Positions 9,953-22,100 of a stretch of DNA of 64,000 nucleotides are shown here, in pieces (position 1 is the first letter of the stretch; the number at the start of each line of letters is the position of its first letter). Source of the DNA: Sitta carolinensis (lineage: Eukaryota; Chordata; Aves; Passeriformes; Sittidae); assembly GCA_032173965.1 (NCBI GenBank), contig CM063313.1, positions 997,805-1,061,804 of the forward strand, read 5' to 3'. A program made the position numbers and the translations under genes. Under the pieces are notes generated by a model. That model was not told the origin of the DNA and made no database searches. It saw only the letters and a program-made list of their open reading frames with translations.

Positions 9953-12900
9953 GTAAGTTTTTCCCTCTCATTCTTGCAGCTGAAATGGCCCCCTATGTTC
10001 ATGTGGCTGATCACAGATGCTGGGTTGAACCACGTGTTTTGTCAACAGAACTGGGTAAGATTTTTCCAAATGTCACAGTTGTGGCTAGCCACAGCCGATG
10101 GAAACCTGATGGGATAAGTGGGAGTTTGGGTGATGGGAAGGACAACGATTTAAAATGATGGATACTTCAACAACTTTTTTCTTTTTTTTATTATATGAAT
10201 GATATTTTTTTCCTTATTTCTTCTCTTCTCCAAGTGGGTTTCATCGCTTGTACCATAGATGCCATGACAAAATTGGCAGTGAGCTTTGATCTGCTCTTTG
10301 TATTTGTGTCTGTGCTTTAGGTGACTTTGGGAAAAAGACTGTGAACAGCATCTTGGTTTTTGGTAGAGTCTTATGCTGTCTTTCATGTTAAAACCAAACC
10401 CTGTGAACACTGGCAGTCAGGTCTGCGTGCAACAGACTGAGAATGTCAAAATTGCATTACAAAACGTGGGAATTTGTCTTGCAAATCTCTGTATTTCAGT
10501 ATGGAATCCATACAAGCAAGCTAGCAAAACATGCTTCTGGGGAACAGGAATTGGGAAAGTGATGTGTCACACAGAGTAGGTCACCTGAAATTGTTGCACC
10601 TTTGATGATTAAAAAATGAGACTCAGGATTTCCTCATCTTTGTTCCTTGGCCATAGACTCTTGGCACCGTCACACATCCTGCATTGAAAGGTTATCCTTT
10701 GGTTTGCAATCCAAACATGCACTCTGGTGCAAATAATAGAATAGTGACCAGTCTGAAAAACCTGAAAACTAACCCAGTTGTTAAAATGTTGTGAGTAGAA
10801 ACTCCTTAAACAGGAGTTTCTGATAAAAAGGACCACAAATATGTTCCTTTTTCTATTATTTGCTTACTCATGGTCATATACTCTAGGGTGGGAGGAGAAA
10901 AGTGGTAAGGTGGAAAAAAGGTGCAAGAAATTTGTAGCTGTCTGTTGATACAAAAAAAAAAAAAAAAAAAAATTGTAGCTATTGATCCAAAGGCATTTTT
11001 CATCTACAGAAATATAGAAGGGATTGATGGTCTTGTGTACTTGTTTCCTGTTTGTTTGTTTTTTGGTTTTTTTTACTTCACAGAGCTTGTGCCAGTTTCT
11101 GTACTTGGATGGATAAAATAGATTAGCTTAACTTTTGCTGCCTTCCTTTTGTATGGGAAGACCATGGTGTTCTGTCCCTTCTAGGAAATCCAACTGTATG
11201 CAGCAGTTCCAGTTCACAGAATCCTACATCCTGTATGGAGGAGCCATGGTTCTTTATTTTCACCAACCATAAAGTAATGTTTTCTTTATGCTATTACACA
11301 GCTGGGCTCCTTGCTTGAACCTGCCAGATTTTTAGACCCAAAGTAACCATGCAACTAATATTTACTTCACACTTCTCTTCATGTAATTCATTGATTTATT
11401 TATTAGGAATTCATGCTTCTGAACTTGGTTTAGTGGATGGACACCCGTTGAAGGGCTGTGTTTTGCATTGTACAAGAACACAATTTCATGGTTGCCTAGT
11501 AGTGCTTACACAGTGACTTGGGTAATAGGGTTTCCAAAGGCTTGTAGATATGTTTCTGCCTCAGTCCCATTTCTACCAAATGAATGGTCACGTCACAGAA
11601 AAGTTGCTTGTATGTTTTTCAGTCAGAGCTTTGCTTTGGTGTGTTTTGAGTCAGTCATTCAGAAATACGTATTACTGAAACAAACATGTCTGACTTCCTC
11701 AGATTCCCCAGTTTTTCAATAACATGGTGGTTCTCTGAACCTCTCTTATGTTACCATTTCTTTTTTTCAATTGTCAATCATTTCATTATCCGTGTATCTA
11801 TAATTTAAAACTTCAGTCCTCCTGAATTTTTCCTGAAGTCTCCTGGAGATCTTTAAAAGTCTGTAAAATCTCGAATGCTGAAGTGTTTTACTCAGTCTGC
11901 CTCATTTTCTGTGTATGGATCAAAATTCAGTGAACTACAAAATCCGTTCTTGTGTGACAGCTGGTACCAGTGTTTCTGGCATTTGTTTTTCATCCAGTGT
12001 GTGCCATCTCCTCTGGCATGGAGAAGAACAGTTTCTCTAAACAGGCTCTCTGTTGTTTTCATCTGATTTTTTTCACCTGTTCTTTATTTTATTTTGTTTT
12101 GCTTGTGTTTTTGAGGAATCCTTGTTACCAGTTTCTTCATCAGCAATTACTCTGGAAATGCAGAAATGGGTGATTGTAAGATAAGAGCATTGGCCCTGTC
12201 AGTTTCTGTATAATCTGGAACACAGAGCTTTGAGTACATATCAAGTGTTGAGATCCACTGCATAAATGCTTACATTTATTTATTTGTATGTGTGTAATAT
12301 GATCACTTTGTGCGATGCAAAATTAGCAGTCAAAAAAAGTGCAGAAAACTTCTGTTGGGCCAAACTGTAGCTTTTCCTCTGCAGTCACACACATCCTTTC
12401 ATGTTTTGCTGTCCGCTGGAAATGAGTAGTGCGCGTATTTATTAGTGTGTCTAGGCTGCTTGGTATGTTATCATCCTTTATTTGCTTTAATGTCTTGTGG
12501 TTTTAAGTTAACGGTTGGTGCATGTTGTCATCCAGGAATCTTTTACACTGACAAAGCCATGAAGGTCTATATCTGTATTCCACTGGTATCTTGTAACCTT
12601 GGAATATCTTTCATCCTTAAATTACTGTGTTCCATTGAGCAATTCGTTGTGCGTGCTACTCAAGAAATGTTGTATTTCTCTTTGTAAAAAGGAAATATGT
12701 AACTCAAACAATGCACAGGTGAGGAATGTCACTTGGAAAAACATGCAGGGCAGTTTTTTGTTTTACCACTTCGGACTCTTTGAGTGATCTGTTCTTTTTC
12801 AGATGCATCAAAAAAGGGCATTCTCAGAGTTTGTATTTTTTCCCAATGATTAGCATGGTTTTTCTGGAAGATGGGTGGGAGTTTTGTGGAGGATGGGTGC

Positions 12901-14059
12901 TAATCCTTTCAGGTGTGCTTACTCTGAATGACTGCAAACACGTGTGTTTTGATATTCTATTTTGGTTCACTTATTTCTGGTGTGGGAAGTAGTGCTGCTT
13001 GAAAACCTTCTTTGCTGGATTTGTCAAGAGGTGGAAAACATTTTATGTTTCATCCATTACCAAGAACTCTTGTACTTCTGTTATTGTTCATGAATATTTT
13101 GCTCCTGTATTAGTTTTGGCACTTTCTGTACAACTCATATGTAGCCAGTGTTACTCTGCTACATGGAAGTGGCACTTCCAAAACAATGAGTTGGAACCTG
13201 TATATAATACCACGTTGTTTGTGTTGGGACAGTTTCACTTTGTGTTCCAATTGCCTCCATGCAAAACAAATCTTGTATCAGGATTTGTTTCCCCTTGTTT
13301 GCTGTCTCTATGGCTTGAAATGTATTCAAAATTAAATCCACCACTGTGCATTGCTTCTGTTCTTTCACTTCTTTTAGTGCTTTCTCATAACACACTTCCA
13401 CACAGCCTGGTAGATACACCCTTTCCTACCTGGCATTGCCGTGTTCACCAGTCTTGACTTGGTTGAAACTTCTGTGAAGATGGATGCTGCCTAATGCCAG
13501 GTTTTTCATAAGGAAATCTGTAACCTTTTCCAAATGTAATTACACCACACAGTTTTTTAGATTTTTTTTTCCTTTCTTTTTCTTGTTTGTGGAGCGCCCT
13601 TGGTTAGAGTTTTGTAGTGTCCTTCTTGCTTCATTAATAATGACGCTGGATGTGCTGAATGCAGAAACAAATGACTTGACCATCTCTAGCTGCTGTGCTC
13701 CCAAACAAATTTGGAGGTGCCGTGGTTAAGTTACTCCATTTTCATCCCAGAGTCTGTTTTCTCCCCATACCATGCAACACAGGAATGCTGAAAGTCTGGT
13801 CTCTTGTTTTTCTTGACATTAGCCACTGTACAAGAATCTGCAGTTGCCAGAAAGTGATACTTTGGTCCAAAGCAGGTGTCTACACCCACAGACTCCAGAC
13901 TGCTCTACCAAGGAGACACGCATAGCTTGTTTCCTTTGGGATCAGTCTTTCGCTGAAGAGTCCATGGGAATTTTACTGCCAAATTCAGTAAGAGAAGTGT
14001 GAGGGCCCCATTTTGTTTCTTTTGTGAGCTGATGACTTGCCTGTATTTCGCTCACCCAG
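9953..14059 (+). other. Intron
   Basis: A 4,107-base GT-AG intron in phase 1 (donor GTAAGT, acceptor TCACCCAG). It is AT-rich, with a run of about 21 A at 10952-10972. Several open frames of 60-150 codons on both strands have no recognisable domain and look like chance in T-rich sequence. Confidence 0.85.
10952..10972. repeat. Poly-A tract
   Basis: A homopolymer of about 21 A within the intron. Confidence 0.9.
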
Positions 14060-14251
14060 GTGAACATGCCTACAAATGTTCCTCCTGCTCATTTTCCACC
14101 ATGACAATCAGCCAGCTGAAAGAGCACTCCTTGAAAGTGCATGGGAAAGCACTGACACTACCAAGACCCCGCACTGTCAGCCTTGCAGCCTCACACGCCC
14201 ACCACACCTCCAAGAACCACACTCCTGCTGAAGAAGTGGAGGACTCTAATG
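14060..14251 (+). CDS. ZNF462: ZNF462 exon with one finger and a linker
   Basis: A 192-base exon, phase 1 at both ends. It finishes the Gly codon with GT and continues GAA CAT GCC. It encodes the finger YKCSSCSFSTMTISQLKEHSLKVH, then a Ser/His-rich linker ending TPAEEVEDSN, and leaves at AAT G|GTAAGA. The match to the ZNF462 stretch AGEHAYKCSWCSFSTMTIS is clear. Being symmetric, it could be skipped in frame, removing one finger and its linker. Confidence 0.95.
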
Positions 14252-14623
14252 GTAAGAGGTGCCTCAGAGCAAGAATTTAATTGTCTAAGGTGCCGCTGAA
14301 TATTTTTATTGCAAACCAAGTTGCAGCAGGCAGCTTTGCACCGAAAGCATCTTCATTTGGTCATTAAGAGGAAACCAGAAGTTGCATCAAAACCAAGAGT
14401 AAATAAACATGGTGTTGTAGGAAGTGATCTGCTTTAGGTCCTCACCAGTTCATACTACATTAATTTGTTCCCTCACTGCTCCCGCTGACTTTGGAACATG
14501 TCACTGCTGGCTTTATTAGCAGAGATTTACATTGTAGAAAGTATTCAGACTCATAATTTCTATTCATAGCCAGTGGGAAAGGGATCTTCAAATTCCATCC
14601 ATGCTCCTGATTTTCCTTTGTAT

Positions 14624-14855
14624 TCATAGGATCATAGAGTGGTTTGGGTTGGAAGGGAAGCCTTGATGATCATCTCCTTTCACCCTTCTGCCATGGGCAG
14701 AGTCACCTTCCACTATCCCAGGTTGCTCCAAACCCCAACCAACCTCACCTTGGAGATTCTTCTGGGGATGGGGCAGCCACAGCTTCTGTGTGAAGCCTCT
14801 GCCAGAGCCTCACCATCCTCACAGGGAACAAATTTTTCCTAAAATCTAATCTCAT
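14624..14855 (-). mobile_element. CR1 LINE, 5'-truncated 3' end
   Basis: It begins ATAGGATCATAGAGTGGTTT. GGTTGGAAGGGA, CATGGGCAGAGTCACCTTCCAC and GGGATGGGGCAGCCAC-like words follow in the order of the reverse complement of the avian CR1 3' end. The copy is therefore antisense to ZNF462. Confidence 0.88.
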
Positions 14856-15800
14856 GAGTAGAGAACTTCGATGAAACTACTTGATTGAGCTTAGAATGTG
14901 AACCTGTAATAGTAGAGTTATTACTGTTGTTGTCTGTTGTGCAGGACACCAAAAGTACCTTCAGATATTCAGCTGCAGGAAAGAGAACCTGAGCACTGTT
15001 TCCTTTTCAGTGCCTCTTCTGAAAGTTGTTAATCTCCTTGTGCTGGAGGGATGTGTAGAAGATGCTTAGGAAGAAGCAGAGGGAGGGACACTGTTTAAAC
15101 AGAGAACAGAAGAGGTGGCGGGGGTATCACAGCAAGCTTTAAGGCTTTTTAAGTAGTAGCTTATGAGGTATCTTTTGGTGTTGTTTCCTACCAGAAAAGA
15201 GAAGAGCTTTTCTCTGGAAAAAAAGAAACCCCAACCTTAATTCCTGAAAGAGTTCCATTGACATAGAAGGAGAATATTTGCAGATGTTGAAAGAATTGGA
15301 ATATATGGAAGCTGTTAGAAGAGGGGAAAATCTTTTTCTTTTTCCAGAAGCTTGAGTGGTTCTAGCTGCTAAAGAGCAGGAATTTTGTTGTTTGCTGTTT
15401 TCCTTGGGGTGCTGGTGAACTAAGGATAGGAGGTAAATATTATCAGTAATCATTTTATAGCATTTTTGATGTCCTATTTTCACTTTCTTTCTCATCAAAA
15501 AACACAAAACTGTAAAAAACCAAAAGTGAAATGAAAAAGAGTGAAAGTAGTTCAGAAAACAGCTGAAAGGAATTGGAAGAAGTAAATAATCAGCATAGAA
15601 ATACCTTATTGAAGGGGTTAAAAAACCCAACAAAATATTTTTGTGATTTAACAAGTCACTTTTTCGGTCAGAATCAGAATCTTAACAAGAGATTCTGTCA
15701 ATGGATTTCTGGAGCAGTGCAACTACTGAGTGTTTTTGCTAATGCTAGCTTAAGCTAATCCAACAAGCTGAGTACATCTTGAGATGTGTTCTACTGCTCC

Positions 15801-15824
15801 TTTTTTTTTTTTTTTTTTTTTTTT
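15801..15824. repeat. Poly-T tract
   Basis: A run of about 24 T in the intron. Confidence 0.9.
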
Positions 15825-16422
15825 CTGCTTTTAAAATAAAATGTTCCATTACTGACTTAAGAAATGGAGAAAAATTTTCAGTGGCTGTCCTAGCCTTTCC
15901 TGTGTGTTATAGTAGTCTTTTGTTAGTGGTGTGTGGAGAGATACAGGAGGACATAACTCAGTTTTGGGAAGGATGGTTCAGTTACTTTTTTTTTATTTCT
16001 TCTGCTCATCCCAGGAGCTCAAAGTCTTGATTAGTGGAGTTAAAATTCAGGATACCTGCTGTATTCTGTAGAGGATAATTTTGCAGCCTTTAAGAACTCT
16101 TCCTAAAAATAGTTAAAATGATAACTCTTTTAACAGCATTTCATTGGGTTGACTTGTTACCTAGATCTGTATTACAGCCTGAGACCAAGGCCAAATTTGT
16201 CCCAATTAGCTAGATCATCTTTAAACGGGGTTAATGGTTAAGTCACTTTGACAATAATAGAAGCCACCCACTAGGGAGCTGGTCAGACAAGTACAGGTGT
16301 TACAATAATAGTGTTAGCATTTTCAGCATTGCTCAAGGAAGGAATAACCTGTTTTAAGTAATTTTTTCACATTATACAGTTGCAGATCAGGTTAATGGTG
16401 GCTGCTCTTATGGCATCGTATG

Positions 16423-16451
16423 TTTTTTTGTTTGTTTGTTTGTTTGTTTTT
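16423..16451. repeat. (TTTG)n microsatellite
   Basis: Tandem TTTG units follow a T run. Confidence 0.85.
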
Positions 16452-17793
16452 AGAAGGCAATAAATCATTACCTCTGTGGCCGAGGCCTGAGTTGTGGGTG
16501 GTGTGCAAGAGTAGATGAAATACTGGTCCAAATAATAGGAAATGCAGGCACTGTTTTGTCCAGCTGGAGTATTAGGAAGGGCTCACACAGTGTAGTGTAG
16601 CTGGATTTTGTCTGTTGGTATGTATGAAGTGTGAACCATGATCAAAGTTAATTCACCAGGGATGCAGCACTGAACCTGGGCTGGGGTGAAAGGCAGACAA
16701 AAGGCTGCATCCCATTGTTAGGGAACTTGTTTTGTAGGTTGATAGGTGTGCAGCAAGCTTGTGTAATTGAAATGGTTGCAGAAAGGAGCTGTTCCTGCCT
16801 GTAAATGAATATTGTAGGTTGGAGTAGAGTGGCTTGGGAGATTTGGGGAGCTGGCATAACTCACCTTGTTGATTGTTGAGCTCTATAAAAATGGAGAAGA
16901 GGAAAAGGGTACTGAATTGTAATTGCAGAATGCAATGTCTGAATAGAGCTGCCCTGGGACAACAACCCAGTGGAACTTCTGTGATGCTTCTTTTCCCTGC
17001 TAAAATTGTTCCATGACAGGCCTTTCTTAGAACATTCCTTTTGTTGTTTTACATCCATCCCTTCATTAAAAGAGGTAAATGTATTTAGATTTCTGTGGCT
17101 CATCTCTTTCAGTTCTGTATTGGTAGCAGCAGACTTACCTGAAGTACTCAGCTGCACATCCCAGAGGTGTTTTGGGGTGCTTGGTAAGACTTTTCATGGA
17201 ACTGAAGCTAAAGTGGAGTAGGTGCTGAACTTCTTGGGTAGACGTAATTCTACGTCTTCCTTCCCAGCTGTAATTCTGGTAACAGCTGTCATTAGAAAGC
17301 ATAACAACCTCTTCAGTCCAATTAATATCAGTCATTCAGAGTGCATGTGCTTCTCTCAGGACAGTAGTGTAAGAAGGTGATTGTGTCACTCTTGATGAGT
17401 CAGCAGAGAAGACTTTTTTTAGATACATAATTCAAAGATCCTGGTTTTTTTATCGTACCCCTCTTTGCATGCTGGGCACTATTTTAGTATATAGAGAATC
17501 TGTTTTCACTGTATTCTCATCCAACCAGAAGTAAAGCACTGTGTGGGGCTTTCTTAGGGGTGTAGAGTGATGATATTTTGATTTGTGGGTGTTCTTCTTA
17601 CAGTCACAAAACAAATCTCAAAAAATACTGGTCATGACTGCTATTCTCCTGGTTTTTATAGCATAGGGACACTGAATGGTTTGTAGTGTTCAACTCTTGT
17701 TGACACGATAAGATTGCCGTTGTGGTAAAATGTTCTTTTGCTCTCCTGATAGTTTACAGGTATTTTTTGTCTTGCAAGGAGCAAATTAGGGGG

Positions 17794-17815
17794 ATTTGCA
17801 TATATATATTTGCAT
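17794..17815 (+). promoter_or_regulatory. Two octamer (ATTTGCAT) motifs, candidate POU-factor site
   Basis: ATTTGCAT occurs at 17794-17801 and again at 17808-17815, 14 bases apart, separated by ATATAT. ATTTGCAT is the classic octamer bound by POU/OCT factors. Function here is inferred from sequence only. Confidence 0.35.
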
Positions 17816-18858
17816 GAGTGTTTGGCTTTTTCAAATTTACTTATTTGTGATTTACACTAAAATGTTCCTTAACAGTTCTGAGAACTTGAGTAGCAAAAGT
17901 TAATTGTAAATTGAAATACTACAAACTGCTAGGAGGACTGGATGAATCTCCTCACAAGATCTGCTTCCATGTTCTTTCAGCCTTTGTGACTATAAGAGCT
18001 TTCGTTCATGTTGATCTCTGGCCAGAATGTCTTTTTGGGGATTTTTTAATGGTGTTGTCATCCTGTGGGGCTTTGTGTGCCACAGGTAAGTTTTCACAGC
18101 TCCACTCCTGTTGAGGGCAAGGCAATGGAATCCCAAAACGTGCATTGCCTAGGCACTGCGTTGGAATGTTCCTGTCTCTTTCCATAAGGAAGAGCTGCAA
18201 GTGAGGCAGACACACAAAAATTGTGTGGCCGAACATGAGAAAACAAGAACAGCAGCAGGAGTTGTGTGCAGAAGATCATGAATTGAGGGCAAAGCACGTG
18301 GCCACAGACACTGCCTGTGTGAGTCGTGTTATAAACGTGTGTTTGTGTTTAGGGGCTGTGGAGGTGGTGATCTGCCTTCCTCTCACAAACTGTAGAGACA
18401 TGTGAGCTCAACCCTTTGTCATAAAGTCTGTATAGCAGAGCGACTCAACAGATTGATAAACAGTTTCACGTTATGACTTCAGCAACAGCAAAGGCTTCTT
18501 GAGTGTTTGTGAAATACCTGCCTAAATTGCCCTGGCTGCTATTATTGATTTTTGGAGTAGCCCATTATTTTTGGAAAATAACCCCTTTGGCCTAACCATG
18601 TTGTAGAGCAGAGCACTGCTCTTTATTCATATGGCTGGCAGATTTGGAGCCTCATAAATTTACTTGTATCGTGACAGCATGCAGTAAATCAAAATTACAG
18701 CTTTTTAAAATTTTGGTGTTTAAGAACATTGAATCGTCAAAATAAAACAGGAAAGTGCAAGGCTAAACAGACCTGGATGTGGTTTCTAATATTTCCTCAG
18801 TCATGCTGCTGTGGAATAAGACCATTTATTTTTACTGGCCACTGTTCTTGATCTATAG

Positions 18859-18966
18859 AAAGCAGCACACTTTTGTGTGCCCTTGAAGCTCAATAATTAT
18901 GCTTGTCACTGTTGTGCAAACCAAACAGGATCTATGACTAATATCAGCACACATCTCAAAACACAT
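18859..18966 (+). other. Candidate cryptic or decayed C2H2 zinc-finger exon
   Basis: An open frame encodes KAAHFCVPLKLNNY followed by a finger with Cys codons at 18904 and 18913 and His codons at 18952 and 18964. This is exactly C-X2-C-X12-H-X3-H, preceded by Tyr as in true fingers. The frame opens right after TAG at 18856-18858, whose AG is a possible acceptor with a pyrimidine-rich upstream tract. A good donor, GTAAGG, follows the last His at 18967. The segment is 108 bases, phase 0-0, but the host intron is phase 1. Alternative AGs at 18861-18862 and 18864-18865 would fit the upstream exon, but the donor still does not match the downstream one. If read past the donor, the frame stops at 19069-19071. 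It could be a rare alternative exon, a decayed exon or chance. Confidence 0.35.
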
Positions 18967-19175
18967 GTAAGGTCAGAACTAGAAGATTTCTTGAGTCTCC
19001 CAGTACATGATATGTCAACATCTTCATTAAATTTAATTACTTGCAGCAGCAAATGCATTGAAAACTGCTAAGTGAAACATCCAGTGCCCTGTTCCGGTTT
19101 TTTATTCCCTGAACTTTAGCCTTTGCCAGTGGTAAATAACTTTGCCTCATCTAGAGACTGAAATATAAATACATG

Positions 19176-19196
19176 TTATTTATTTATTTATTTATA
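19176..19196. repeat. (TTTA)n microsatellite
   Basis: Tandem ATTT units, about five copies. Confidence 0.85.
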
Positions 19197-22100
19197 TCTG
19201 CTTGCTTTGCCAGAGCTAGGCTGGGCACAGAAATGCTTGACTAAGTCTTCTTTCTTGGGCTGTTCCCAAACTGTAAATCCCTTCACATTTCTACTTTCTC
19301 AAAGTTGATAGTGCATAATCAGACTGTATACATTCTTCTGTGCTGCGTCACAGATGAACTCCTGAAGGGTGCAGAGTGCCTTTGGCAGCTTTTGCTAAAA
19401 TGATTTCATGTACTACCAGAATGAGGGAAGAACTATGGTCAGCAAGGCACCCATCATGCCCAAGAAAATCTCCTTATCTGGTTCCAGTGAGTCATGATTC
19501 TGCCTTCCACCTTTCAGAAGAGAGACAAGCTTTCCATATGGTCAGACATCTTACCCTGATTTTCAGGGTTCTCCTGTTTTTTATTGTTGTTGACTCTTTT
19601 AAATCCATATCATGGATTGTGGCTGACTTGCTTATGTTTATTCATGTGCACTGTTACTCTTGATAAGGGATATTTTTTCTTGCAATCAGGGCAGAAAGTT
19701 CCTAAGATGGTTCCATCCCCTTTGGTGCTGTTTCTCTGTCATTGTTGCTTGTGTGTCTTTGTGTTTTATGACTGCTGTTATCTGGGGAAAATCATAATGA
19801 TCACAGCCAGAAAACTTTGTATTAGAGGAGAATGTATTTAGCTCTGGGTTTGGAGTTTTTTTGGAAGGAGGGTGCTTGGACAAAGACTCTTTTGAAGTTT
19901 CAGACCCTTTTGTTTCACTGTAGTTTGACTTGAAGGGCAAAGAGCCAGTAGTGACTACAGGGCAAATTCAGGCAGAGCTTCAACAGCTAATTGCTTTAAT
20001 TGCTAGGTGAGTTGGAAGGATTGCATCCATGTTAAGGATGCAAGATGGTGATCTGCATACTGCAGAACAGAAGCCTCTGCTTTTGTAGTTACAGTTGGGC
20101 TGCAAAGAGTTGTCTGCTCGTTCTGCTTGTTTCCCTACTTTTGTGCCCCACAGGAGTGATGCCTCATGCTCACTCTCAAGTATCAGATTAACCTGTGTTA
20201 CCTGCAGGCTGCTTTTTTTTTATTTTCCCCAGCCATGTTCCTTCTTTCTCTAAGCTAGAGCAAATTCCTGCTTTCCCCTCAGCCTTTGCCTGTTTTCCCC
20301 ACAGTGGCCACACTGCCTTACAGTGCTTTTAAAACTCTGTGGTAATTGTTGGTGTGTCTTACTCCTTGTGGTCAGTGTTAAGCTAAATATCAGATGCTGG
20401 ATCAGATAGGACTTTTCTCCTTCATCAGATTGGCAGGGACTGGTGGAACAAGCACAGGGCTTGTTCACCTCCACTTTTACTGAACAAGCTCCTCACTGTT
20501 CCAAGGTCCTGAGGCACTGGGGGGATGACCTTGTTCTCTGTAGCTCTCTTCCTCTGGGGTATGGTTGTTTGGCTTCTGGCCTTTTCCTGCATCATGTTGA
20601 GAACTGTTTTGTGGCTTGTGGAACAGAGGGAGATGTCATTGGCTGTGCTGAGAGGAGTGTCAGCTTGCTGTTCATTGTGCTTTTTTTCTGGTGCTGATTT
20701 TTGTGCTTGAGCTGAATGTGCAAAGGCAAAGCTGAGACTGGACACACTGGAGCTCATGCAGCTGGGAGAAGGTTGGCCTCAGCCTTGTGTGAGTTGGCCA
20801 CCCTGCTGTGGTGGGATTGCTGTGCCACTGAAAGGCTTGCCTAGGGTTGGGAGAAGACAAAATGTTTGGGCAGATCAAGAAATAAGTAAAGGAAGAAACA
20901 TCTTCTGTGTCCCTTCTGAGCAGAAAGAGTTACCTGATAGCACCCACAGTGAAAAGAAAGAAGCATATCCTGACTCTTGTTGTGGGTTATTTCTTTGCAT
21001 TTTTTTCCTGAGGTTTTTGCTTTCTTTTGACTCTGGTTTTGATGTTCAGGATATAGGACAAAGTGGTAGATGCTGACCTTTTGTGTGTCTGGGGAATTTG
21101 CGATTGCTCAACACAGAATAGAAGGGGTTCTGTTGGCATGAAGGGATTCAGGGCGTGATTTGACCAAGGGTATGCAAGAGGGCATTTCTGCAGACGATTA
21201 TTCCCACGTATTTCCAGCCTTCTCTATCAGTCTCTCTGATATTCTCCCTGTCACCTGAGACTCCAGTTTATCCCATTGATTTAAAACATGGTGGATGGAT
21301 TTGGTGCTTGGCAGAGAGGTAAAACTTCTTTGCTCATTTTAGTTCTGTTTAGCTCTGATCTGTGTTACTGTCATAGTTGACAGCCCAAGATTTGACATTT
21401 AAGTAGCTGGTTTTTTTTCTTCTTTAAGGAACATCGTTACTACAAGTGCTCGAAAACACTGCCCCAAGTGTTCTGAGTTTTGTTGGTGATAGAGATGAGG
21501 ACTTTGTGTTGGCAGTAAAAATAATGTCAAGATGTGTGCTGGAGGTCTCCAGAACAAATTACACAAGTTCAGGTTCCTGAGCTCTCTGGTTAGAATGAGT
21601 CCTTGGTACCCACGTACTGCCACTGTAATTTCAGAGCCAGTTTTAAAACAAAATGCCAATATGTATTGCTTGATAAATTGATTGTTTTCCCTCTTCATTT
21701 CAAGCCTTAGAGGAGAGCGAGCGTTTAGGTGACAGAAACGTGTGTTTGTGGCACTGTGTTTGTATTATAAGTATGTAGGGGGTCCTATAGAGGAGGAAAT
21801 GTGAAAAGTACCTGATGAATTGCCCTTAACAATGAGAAGGAAGTCATGGAACACAGTATCATGAGGATCATTTGGCTACTGATGAAAACGAAAAAAAAAT
21901 TGATTGGTATATTGTCTATTGTCTTGAGTGAAGAATCAGTTGAAGTAGAACTTTGAACATTTGAAATTCAAAAAAGAGCCTGTTACCAATAAGCCCTTTT
22001 TTTGATTGTTTAAATCAATGTCTTGCTAAAGCTATTTCCAGTTTGTTTTCCTCTTCTGTAAATGTATTTCCATTTATGATGTTTGAGTTTGGTTCAACAG

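Noticed and set aside
12999..13457. 152-codon open frame in an intron
   Set aside because: It is hydrophobic and T-rich with no recognisable domain, and has no splice or promoter context.
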